This document shows positions 37,901 through 49,900 of a DNA stretch of 64,000 nt, piece after piece; within the stretch, counting starts at the first letter, position 1; each line of letters starts with the position of its first letter. Below the pieces are notes generated by a model. It made no database searches. It was not told where the DNA came from and saw only the letters and a program-made list of their open reading frames with translations. The position numbers and the translations under genes were made by a program. Location: the NCBI RefSeq assembly GCF_000003815.2, contig NC_049987.1:10424307-10488306 (forward strand), written 5' to 3'. The stretch comes from Branchiostoma floridae. Taxonomy: Eukaryota > Chordata > Leptocardii > Amphioxiformes > Branchiostomatidae.

Positions 37901-40900
37901 CAGGTTGTTGCCATGTAAGTACGCAGATAATGGGGCATAAACTATCCGTTCAAACACTTTGGACACACAGCACAGGAGTGAAATAGGCCTATAGTTTTCT
38001 TTGGCCTGCTTATCACCTTTTTTATACACAGGGACAACATTTGAAAATTTCCAAATTGACGGAAAACAGCCGTATTCTAATGAAACATTAAACAAATGCG
38101 ACAGTGGTTGTGCTATTGAAGGTGCTATACACTTCAGAAGCCTATTACTTAGTCCATCAGGCCCTGTGGCCTTGTTTATATTGAGGTTTGACAGTACACT
38201 GTAGACATTTGCGGGGCAACAATTAATTGAATTGAGAGCTAGTTCTGTTCTGGGTACAAAGTTTGGGAAAGAGGCGCCATCGGTATTCAGGTACGTTTGA
38301 GATGCAAAGTAGTTGTTAAGAATATCGGCCTTGGCCTTGTCGTCTGTCATAACATTTCCATTCTCAAGTAAAGAGGGCAGAACCCGGTCCGCCTTGCCAA
38401 GAAAGATTTCCTTGGAAATTGACCACCATTTCTTGGGGTTAGAAGTTGGATTGGCAAGGTCAAGACAGAGGCTATGCCGATGATTTCTCTTCGCTTTTCT
38501 AATTAAATCTATACAATTATTTCTAACTCGTTTAAATGCACAAAATAAACTAGAGTTATTTGTTTTTTTGTACCGTCCGTAGAGCCGCCTCTTTCTCCTG
38601 AGTAAGCGCCTGATCTCACATGTCATCCAGGGCTTATCTCTAGGGCGGATAGTGACTACTTTACTTGGAATAACCGTCTTTATGACATCTGTGAGAGTCG
38701 ACATAAAAGCCTCAGCTGAGGCATTCACGTCTGGAATGTGATCCGATATCACGGAATTCCAGTCTACTTCAAGAATCTTAGAATTAAGTTCTTCATAATC
38801 GACGTTCGTAAAGTCATACATTGTTCGTTTATAAGCGTTGACTTTAGACATTGTTCCATAAGTAACAGCATGGTCACAATTAGCAAGGGGAGGAAGAATA
38901 CCATGGTCCACAAACATACCTGGTGAGTCAGTAATAATCAGATCAAGCACAGATGCTGAGGTGTCGGTACTACGAGTAGGTTCCGTTATTAACTGAGAAA
39001 AATTATTGTCAGACACAAATCTGTTTATCATACCAGCTGCATTATCTGAATTACCATTGAAATCACCAAGTAAGACTATTGCATTTTGCTGAGAAGGCCC
39101 ATTGTCCACAATGGTATCTACTGCCCGCTGCAGGTGGTCTATGAATGCCGTGCGCTCATCCACATTCTGGCCAGGTGGTCTATAACAGGTACAAATGTAA
39201 ACAGTCCAGTTCTTTAGCTTCACCTCGCACCAGATTGTTTCAGAACCATCTGTTTCAAGGTCAGACCTTCTTTTACACGGTAGATTATTGGATGCGTAAA
39301 GCGCAACTCCACCCCCATGTCTGTTGCGGTCCCGTCGTAACGGGGATTGATATGACGACAGGCTAATATCTGAATCGGGAATAGTTTCATCACACCAAGT
39401 TTCTGTTAATGCTATCACGTCGAATCCGACATCTAGGGCAACAGATTCGAGTTCATGGAGTTTAACAAAATCATTAGCAGGTAGACTTCTCACGTTGGCG
39501 TGGCAGACGGAGAGAGACTTCATGTTATGTGGGGAGGGATTGGAGTACTAAAGGAACAATGCTCTCCCGCCTGGCACGCACGTGTGAGGAGGAATTCCTC
39601 GCTAATTGATAATGACAACACCAACTATGCTGTACAGAACAGCGACAAACATGTTTAACAAGGTGACACAAATTGTTACATAAGTACAAAACTAATAACA
39701 AGATTATACTCATACTAGAGTGAGTTTACAAGTGACTGGCAACAGAATGCAGTCAAAGTTGGACATGGGCTCTCTCGTCCGCCTATGCCATAAGTAAAGG
39801 TTCCATTAGCTCAGCAGAGATACAGAACTTACAGTGAGTAACATTACAGTTCCATGTTGTCCAAGTCCGTGCGGTTGGCGACCCTCTTCTTGACACTGTC
39901 ATGCAGACAGTAGATGCGTCCGTCCATGGACCAGCCGTTCCCCATCTTCTCTCTGGTTGCACGAAGCAGTTGAGCATTCTCCTTGGTAAGCTGCTCAGTG
40001 ACAAAGAGCTTAGATCCTTTGAGTTTGGACTTAGCGGAGAAAAACTTGTGCCTGGCGGTGTACGAGACAAACTTGATCACAATGGGAGGTGGGCGTTGAC
40101 CATCAGAACCTTTGCGTCTGGGTAGCGGGTGAGCCCGATCAATATCACCCTCCGACAAGTCGATGCCCAGGGTGTTCTTGGCGGTGTCGAGGATGAACTG
40201 GACGGTGTCGGAGGTAGGTGAAACAGCCCCATGCAAGAGGAGGCAGTTTCTTCTAGAATACTGCTCAAGATCATTTAATCTGGCAGAGGTCTCGCGAACA
40301 GCTGCATCTGTGGTGTTGATTTGAGACTTCACCTGTGCAACACTTGATTTGATTTCCCTCTGCTCGTCAGCAACGCCAGCAAGTTGAGACTTCAGCTCCT
40401 GTATCTCAGACTTCAGGGGAAGTAGAAGCGTGGCTTCAATGGCATCCAGGAGTAACTTGTTATCAGCAGATAGCTTCTCCCGAAGCTCCACAGACTTAGC
40501 TTGGGTTTGAGACGACGCACGTGTGTTCCTCTGGGTGGACGCCATGACGGATAAACGTGGCCTCGGTGCCAGCCGCCAGAGACGAGCTCAAACAATGGAA
40601 AAAAACGCAGGAACCAACCTCGAAATCAACAGAAGTCCTGACTCAGAGGCTTGGGCAGTAGGTTGGCCTGTGATTTAGCTAAATTTCAGAGCTAGGCAGT
40701 TACGAATTCCAAAGAAAGATAGGCGGACGATAGAGCGACGAAAATTAACGACCGTCCATGTTTTCGTGACCTTTGACCTTACGTCTAATGTATCTAACAT
40801 TGGATCAGGCAAGACATTTTCAAACTTATCCAAAAGAATTAAATTGAATCAAAAGTTTAGAAGGGTGGTGTATGCATGGTTATTGAATCATGGACCCCTG

Positions 40901-43900
40901 TCTAATTCTGTACTATTCTGTTGCTTCTCTCCACATTGCAGAGTCAGAACACAGCAGTATGAGTACAGTCTGAACGTGTGTGGACCGCTCCATGAGGGAA
41001 CGGGGGCATGTGATGCTAAGGTTCATAAAGACGTCAGTGCCTGTCAGAAGACTCTGTCTGGAGTTGAGCCGGAAGTGAACCACGTTACAGGTCAGAGGGC
41101 ATTTAGAATCATCTTTGTTCTGTTTTGCAAAGAGACAAAATGACATTTTAATAAGTTATTAACCCAATCTTCTGCTGGGTGCAAGGGAAAAAATATATTA
41201 TAACCGTGTGCATCCAACAGCTTGAATTTCAAGTTGAAGGTTTTTATATTTTGATTACAAAACACCTCTCATATTTCTGAGGTTTATCTGGAAGAAAACC
41301 ACTTAAGTGAGTGTCTGCGCTGATAGTAAGGTATGACTTGTGTAAGCTGAAGAATCAGAATGAAATTTTTGTGGCACATGATATAGAGAATGTTTAATTT
41401 ACAAATTTCTGTTGTTGAACATGGGTCCACAATGAGAAGTATCCTTCTTTTAAAGAATCATTTGTACTTATCAGGCACATTCAACAAGACGGTTGTGTAT
41501 GAGGATGGGCAGATCCTGTTGAACTACACTGGAGGAGAGAAGTGCCACACCGTGTACACCCGCTCTACAGCCATCAACTTCTACTGCGACCACTGCGCTG
41601 ATGGGAAGTGCAAGGACGGACCCAAGCCTGGACCTGTAAGTACTTTTTGTACATGTTTGGAGTCATGAGTGTGTTCAATGCAAAGATCACATCAGATTTG
41701 TGATTGTAGTATACAGCATTTTATTGGAGCAACTGCCACATTAAAAGATTATTACCATTTGGTAGAAATAAGGCCATACTTGTGATTTTTATGGATGACA
41801 ATTCAGCAAAAAGAGCCTTTTCCCCTCTGGAGGAGTCAACATGACAAGAAATCATATCACGTGGAAGCCTTGATTGTGCTTGTAGAAGACTAGTGACACT
41901 AGTGAAGAACATGTAGTCATAGTAAGAAGTGAAACTAGTTTGATATTTAAAGTGTCACAAATGTGGTTGCCAGTAGTGTTGTTAACTTGTTAAATTATAC
42001 CAGTCTAGTGTCACTTTGTGCACCTCTTCAATACAGAAATCAGAGAAAAGACTGTGATACCATGTTTTGATGCCATTGGTTTGACACTGTTACAATGTTC
42101 AACTTTATGATGTCTATTTTTAAGATGAAGGTATGATCTTTATTTATGCCCATCTTGCTCTTTTTTGCCGTCTCTTGTTAAATTTGGAGTCTGCAGAGGA
42201 TGTCATCCATAAGATTTAAAAAAATGTCTTTATTAAATGTGTCTTGAAATATAAACTTAAAGGTAATTATTCATCTTGTGTCTTAACTATCCAGTTCCAC
42301 ATGGTATGCAATTCACCTATCTAAAACTTTACACCTTGGATATTAATTTAAATTTACAGGAAGTAAAAAATGCATACTACTTCAAATTATACGATAAAGT
42401 GCCCACTAGAACCGTGCATCGAAAAGCAGTATTTTACTTAATTCTCCATTGGCAAGTACTCACCCCCTTCTGGAGTTACATGTAAGTACTAATCTTTAAG
42501 AACACCTCAGCTTTCCAAGATGATGATAACCATTTGCTAAATGCCCGGCAGTGTTCCCAAGCCTGAGCTGAGTGACAGGCAGGTCAGACTTGTGGGTCAG
42601 GAATCCCTCGTCGCTACGCCAGTTATAGTCGTCATTATCGCAGTTACACCTGGGTTGTCCATTGTCACAGGTGCCTGGTAACATAATATTTGGAAATAAC
42701 ACAATTGGTTCCAAAATTAACACCATTTTAAATTACCGCTACATGTAATTGCCAGATATTTAGAGATTAGGACTGATACAGACAAGTCATGTACAGGTCA
42801 GGTTCAGGTCCAGGGGGTTTATGTCTAGGTCAGGACCTGAACCTGGACCTGATTGTCTGTGCACATGAAAAGGGGCGATACTCAAAACAACTTGGTCCAT
42901 TTTGCTACAAATTTACAAACTTTAAGGAAGCTGTTTGGTGGAGTACATGTACCTAACTTCCTTGGCATCTTAAAATCCTATCTTGAGGTTCATGCAAACT
43001 GTAATTGCCTCAGTCTGTACATTTGAGATTTGATTATAAATCTGGTAGACATGACTTTTAATGAATCATGTATCAGTAGATAGGGATTCTTTTTAAAAGA
43101 AGTCATCCAGCAAATACCAGCGCTCTTATAGTTGTATACATTGTACAAGGCACTAAAATAATGAGATGTCATCACACAGACAGATAAAAAATTTTATGTC
43201 CTTAATGCCAGCGCTTGCAGTTAATTAAACCGTAAGGGTCAACAGGTTTTTGCTGCAGGTTCGGTTAGTTAACGGGAAACACAACATTTTTTTCTTAGGC
43301 CTTACCTTCTTCACCACATGCACAATTGCCACTGCCAGGGGTAGCCCCTCCCCAGTAGTCTGCCATCCTGCCATCCCAGGTCACCCACCAGGCAACATCA
43401 GTATCACCAGTATTTATCATGGTGTGGAAACACTCATACTGCATTGGGTGGAGACAAACATCATTGACAATTCACAATGCAAATTCAGACAAGTAACTGG
43501 GTTTTATCGATGGTCAGATGTTTCAGATAGCATTTGCTAGCACCTTTAACTACTAGTAGTATTGACAAATGTCAGCGGTGATCTGAAACGTTTTAACACT
43601 TGCAATTCTTATCCGTTGTATTTGCTTTTGAGTAATTTTGTATTGTGCATCTTATTGCCAGGTTGTGTGATGAAAACATAGCAAAACATACTAGTAAGTC
43701 ATTCAATCAAAAGTATGTGCAACTAATGTATTAGATATATGTAATCTACGTCTCTCTCTCAGGGATACATGATAGTTACTTTGAATTTAGAATCATTACT
43801 TGACTCCGTTGGTGTAAAGTTAGAAAGCATCAAATAAGAAAAAAAAATTAATATTCAATTTTTGAGCCGTCATCTTTCTGTACCTTGATAAACTGCTTGC

Positions 43901-46900
43901 ATGTCTGTGAGACGTAAATCAGGGCTCTGATCTGGTCCACTGATGCGCTGTAGGTCACATCCCGCATGTAGGTACCAGCACCAGCATACCCATTTCTGAC
44001 GTGGGTGCGGGCCTCACTGTCGTGGCTTATCACAGTCACACCTGATCAGGCAGGGACAAAGTGGGGCGGGGGCAAAAACGGAAGTCAGGTGTTTCTGAGT
44101 CATATCTTTGTCAACTGAGATTCTGACTCTTGAAGTGCCTGTTTGTTTGTTTGCTTACCAGTGTCAAGGGTCATGCCTGGGCCATACGTAATAGATCTAC
44201 TAGGTAATATTGCATAGTCTGATATGCAAAATCCAGGCTGTGTCATATTTCCATTATATAATGTGGATGGGATTGGCATTCAAGCTAAGTCTAAGTCTAT
44301 TTTGTAAGTTAAACTGTAACGGCAATGTTCCCACTAATTCACCATCTTAAATATAATATATTAGTTAAAAGCAAGACTGCTAGTTCGTTACCTTTGCCAG
44401 GCTCCAAGTCCACGTCACAGTAGACAGAGAAGGGTTCCACCCCGGTCTCAGGTCCGTCAGGGTCGATAAGGTACTCCCCCGAGGCCATCCCTGGATGGTA
44501 CAGGCTGGAGCAGGTTCTGGGAATGTCACCTACATGAATCAGAAAGAAGTTTAAAAAAAAGATCAGTGGCATGCATGGAATTGTATGTAATGCGCAATGC
44601 CCTTGCCATAGTCGGATATGAAGATGCCTATACATACAATCATGTGCATGTGCTCATCATGTGTACACAGTTTGCACACGCATACACATACACATACACA
44701 TCACACAAATGAACAGGTAAACATGTGCATACACATATGCAGTGTACAAGTTGATGTTATACGCACAGTCTACACTCTCTAACAATGCTAGACATTGTTA
44801 TACTCCAAGGAGTCATAAAGGACTGTCAATATTTACTTTCGATCAATTGCAAGTGAGAGTCATTCCATGGTACAAACTATTTTTGTCACCTGGAAATGTG
44901 GTGAAATTCTGGAAGTCACAGTACACATCAGATACGTTTGAGGACACCACGTAGGAACCCGACTGTCGACACCCCAGCTTCCACAGGTGATAGCAGGAAG
45001 GCACACCTGTATAGATAAAACAATTCTCTATTTTCTGGTTGCTATTGCACAACTGAAACCAGTTAACTGTTAATAGTGTTCTGTGCTTTGCACTAAATTT
45101 AGAGACGAGTTAACAACAATTAAAGAACAGTAATTGGCTTGAGTTAAAAATACTGCTCATTTGTTTTTTTCATTAGTGAGCACTAAGTGTTTCAATAAAC
45201 TTAAGGTAAAAAAAGTGAAATTTTGAAAATCAAATGTTACTGACCTGGAAGCCTGTGTCCTTCAGCGCACTTGTCAACCAAAATCTTTGTCTCCAGTACT
45301 TGTACTTTTGTCTGCAGAAGTTGCACCTCAGCCTCCTGTTGTTGCACCTTCCTCTCTTGTTGTTGCACCTTTGTCTCCAGTTGTCGCACCTTGTCTTCTT
45401 GTTGTTGTGCTTTGGTCTCCAGTTCTTGCACCTTGTCTTGTTGTTGTTGCATCTTTGTCTCCTGTTGTTGTGCCTTGGTTGCCAGTTGTTGAACTATCTC
45501 TCTCAGTTCACTCACTTCTTGTTCTGAGCCAGCGCTACAGTCCTGGACGCTGGAAGGCGGCAGCACAAACGTGTAGGCCCGCTGCCCTCCCGTGCTGTAA
45601 CGGCACTGTGCACTCACCTCTTGAGTGGACTGTGCACTGCCGACATGTGCTCCAGCAAGCAATACCACAAGAGACACTAAGTGATTCATAATAATCAACC
45701 CCTTAATGTTGCAAGTAGAGTTGATGGAACACCACAAAGGTGTTTTGAAGCAAGCACAGTCAGTAGAGATGATGAGCCAAGTTGAAGGAGACGTTTCTGT
45801 CAATATCTTTTTTGTATCATTTACTTCCTCTTGCGTAGTGCCTTAAGGGTCAATCTGGTCACATGATGTAACTTAACTGAATATGCTATTGAAGCAAAGT
45901 GGTTGTGTTGAACAGGTATTAAATGCCCTTAGGCATATCTGATGACAATACAGACTGACTTGACTCATTGTTAAAATTGAAAGAGCAAGGGGAATCACAA
46001 TGACATCATTTTTTGGTCATGTGACCATCAAGGAAATGACCTTTGTAAAATATCTGCATGCTCAAATTAGTTCCACACTGAATTGTAACCCTACATAATT
46101 TTTTTTCAGTCACAGTGATGACTTGGCTTGAACACATTGAAAAGCAATTAATATTATCATGACATTCATGAGTTTTTATCACACTTTCTTTTTCATATAG
46201 ATATTGTGTTGTTACCCAAGCCTCCAAAAACTTTGATTACAATTCAATTTGCATGCATGCAGTGACAGGATTGTTTACATTCTCTGTTCATAAATAAAAA
46301 GAAAAACATAATTGAACTAGTTCAACTGTAAAAAGAAAACAATTTGGTACCTGACATAGACATGAAAAAAATCCTTTAGGAGCCCCCGAGGTACTTTTTT
46401 ACATTCTTTTGACATCTTGACAAATTTATCCAAGAGCCTTAATGAGTATAATTTGTTAGTGTCAAAAAGTCTGGCATGGCTTGACATCTGTACTTTTTAT
46501 TTCCAGGTCTACGTTAATGAGACCTCTGACTGCACCTATGTGTTTGAGTGGGCGACATCGTACGCATGCCCTCCCTTCAAGATCGTGGAGTGTGTGTACC
46601 ACGACGACAAAGGGAACCAGTTTGATCTGACTCCACTGTCTCTGTCCCACGGGAACTGGGAGATCATCCCGACATCACGCAGCTCAAACAATGAGATATT
46701 CTACATCAATGTGTGCAGATCAGTGGTGCATTCGAAAGGTGAGCTGTCCCACAATATGTAGTCTGGGAAAAATCCTCCAGGTTATCATCTGTTGTTTTCT
46801 GCCAGGCCAGTGTAGATTTGCTTGCATGAAGATGTTTAGGCTTGGTGGCAGCTCATATGCTGTTGTTCATGCTTTAACCTCCTTGGTCTATGGTCATTTG

Positions 46901-49900
46901 TGTGATCTTCTTGGGCCATTACTCGTCTTCCATTCTCTGGAGGTGGCCATTTACCATGATCGTAATCTGTTGAAAAAAGTGAAAATTAAAATTGATCTCA
47001 AACTAGTCTAGCTCAATGAATTTTTTAAGGGTTCTAAGTAAAAGTAGGGTTCCTTCCCTTACACTACAGCAGCTGCAGCTTTGATGAAACTGTGCAACGT
47101 TTGCTGGCCTCTAGTACAAAAACCACAAGTTGGTATAGAATATGGGGGAATTATATTTGTTACCTGACAAAGGTGTGTGCTCTCCAAGTACCAAAGAATT
47201 CACATTGTTCTTCCCATATCATTTTAGGTGTCCAGTGTCCCTACAACGCAGGTGCCTGTATGAAGTTACCGGAGTCCGGTGACGCGAGTACAAAGTTCCT
47301 GAACCTGGGAGAGGTGCAGGGTGGGCCGTGGTACGAGGATGGGAACCTGGTGCTGAACTACACCCTGGGGGCTAACTGTACCGCGGACGGGTCCAGGAAA
47401 AAAATGACTGTCATCAAATTTGTCTGTGATACAGATTCTGTGGTGAGTTTGAAGGATTAAATATCAAATGTAGTACTAAAATGGGGACTAAAAAAGTTGA
47501 ATATAATATACATATTCAGATGAAAACTACTAAGCCCTAAATTTTCTTCATTTTTGTATCACAGTAAGGTCAGTGATGAGCAAAATAACTGTGGTCAGAA
47601 AGAATATGAGACAAGATATTTTCAAGATTAAAATAATGCCATTGAAAGACCTGGGTCCTATAAAGGTTGTCCATTGACAAAGAATTGCTATATATGATAA
47701 CAATACATTAACCATTTGTGTTTTCCATAGGGAAATGGTCCCCAGTTTCTGGGCTCTACTGACGGCTGCATCTACACCTTCATCTGGTTCACTGATGTGG
47801 CCTGTCCACTCAAGGCTGACCAGTCCAGCGAAGGACACTGCAAGGCCAAGAACCCCCTCACAGGTAAACAGGAACTGTTACTGTAACAGTACTGTTGTTC
47901 TACATGACTGTCATTTCAGTTTCTCCCTTTAATGTTGTGTAATCCCAAAAAAGGGCTAACCCGCAAAACAGACAAATAATCTAATCAACCTTCTGACATT
48001 GATGTAAAAGTAAGGAAAAGGTATGTTTCATTGCCAAAGGTGAATACTTGTCAATTCCCAAAGATCATACATCTCGGGAGTGTTTGGAAACTTTGTTTGT
48101 CGTGATTTTGTCATGATGCTTCTCAAGAGTATCCCCAATTATGATGAGAACTTGTTATGAATTTTTATGGTGACTTTCAAAGATTTATCTTGACTCTAAA
48201 GTTGACTTAGACTTTCATAGATGGAGCAATGTTGTAAGTTAATGTTACATGATTGTGCATACTGTTACCTTTTGAACACAAAGCAAGACAAGCCATATTG
48301 TGGAACTTGCTAAAATTAACAAGATTCTGTAACAGTGACTTTATAGACAATGTAGCATAATACCATACATCTGTATTCATATTATGTAAAATGTATCGTG
48401 CACGATTGTTAAATTTTGTTGAATATTTGCACCTTTTCCTGCTAGGCTATGAGTTTGATTTGAGTGAACTGAACAAGAAAGACTCGTACTACCAAGTACT
48501 GGACCAGACAAAGGAGCATGCCTACCAGATCAATGTCTGTGGAGCTGTGAAGGGGTCCAAGTGCAAGGGGGATGACATAGGTGAATACTGTTACTTACAT
48601 TTAAAATCACTTCTACTAGTTATCTGTCCACTATTTCTTTTGCCACTGACTTACATTTCTTCATGTTCTTGCAGCAAATTGAAATGATTTCAATCCTCCA
48701 AACATGACTGCAATATATTCCTATTTTCTATAAATTACAGTTTACTCAATTTTAATGTCATTTTTTTAAAATTACGCAATAGTTGTGTCATACATTTTTA
48801 TATAGTATGAAGGGCTGTGAAGTGACAACATATTGTTACATCCTGATAGTGTATTGTATTGATTGTGCTTGTAAACTATTGATTTGAGTGATCATATCAT
48901 TGGCATTTTCCAGCTTTTATATGTACTACACATACTCTACACCCTGCTTTACATATGAACTCAGTGCATAGTGCATATTGTTCTTGATTCTGAAATGTAG
49001 CAAAACAGTACAGTTTACTATGATCATGTTATATAATTCCTGTAACAATACTAACATTAGCATGTTTATGATTGATGTAACTGTGAGAGTATACATTCTT
49101 GTTGGATTCTTTGGTCAAAATGGAGTTTATTTTTCCATCAGGTGTGTGTCAGGCAGAGCTAATCCATGGCCAACGCACCTTCAATGGCGGCAAGTCCAAC
49201 TCCAACCTGGACTACAACGAGGGCATACTGGAGCTGACCTACAAACAGGGCGACCACTGCCACAAGGACCAGTTTGAACGCAGCACGGTCATCAGTTTTG
49301 TGTGCGCCAACCGGACGGACAACGGCAGGCCTGTGTTCATCGATGAGTCTGAGGACTGCACCTACTATTTCTCCTTCCATACACCATTGGCTTGTGAAAC
49401 CCAGGTCAGGTTCAAGGATTTGTTACTCTCAAGCACTAATAGAGGTCTGGTTTTAGTTTCCTGGCTTGCAAGGCTGGTGGTCTGCTGACTGGATCTGCCT
49501 TGCCTGATCTGGTCATGTTTCATGTGGATGTGCATGATGTATAATGATTATCATAATTATGTCTCTAAGTACAAAGTATCTATAAATTTCTTTTGTTGAT
49601 CATGTTTTGCCAATGAGAAGTACATGATTATATGACATTGTGCTATTCAAGTCAAAATCCTTCCCGCGCCTGAGGGCAGCACCCATCTTCGTTTCAGTAG
49701 CCCTGGGCCATGGAACCTCCTACAATCACTACAGCAGGGGGCTAGTCCACAGGTAGTGGTGTGTGTTCAACTTCCATACCCTTTCCCGGATGCTGAGTGC
49801 TAGACAGAGAAAGCTGCAATGTACCATATTTAAAGTCTTTGGTATGACTCGGCCAGGGATCAAACTTACAGCCTACCGAATGCAAGGCGAACACTCTACC

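Larger units (their letters stand above)
36145..40782 (-). mobile_element. Nearly intact two-ORF LINE (CR1/Jockey-group) with 11-bp target duplication
   Basis: Antisense in receptor intron 20. Read on the minus strand: 5' region 40782-40546, ORF1 40545-39844, ORF2 39523-36331 with one frameshift, 3' region, and an AAAT-rich tail (36145-36164). GTCTAATGTAT at 36134-36144 and 40783-40793 is a perfect target duplication, so the insertion is complete and fairly recent. Confidence 0.9.

Noticed and set aside
45234-45691. Plus-strand open frames rich in Leu/Cys opposite the nested gene
   Set aside because: They are the complement of the coiled-coil exon, whose minus frame has a signal peptide, donor site and consistent phases.
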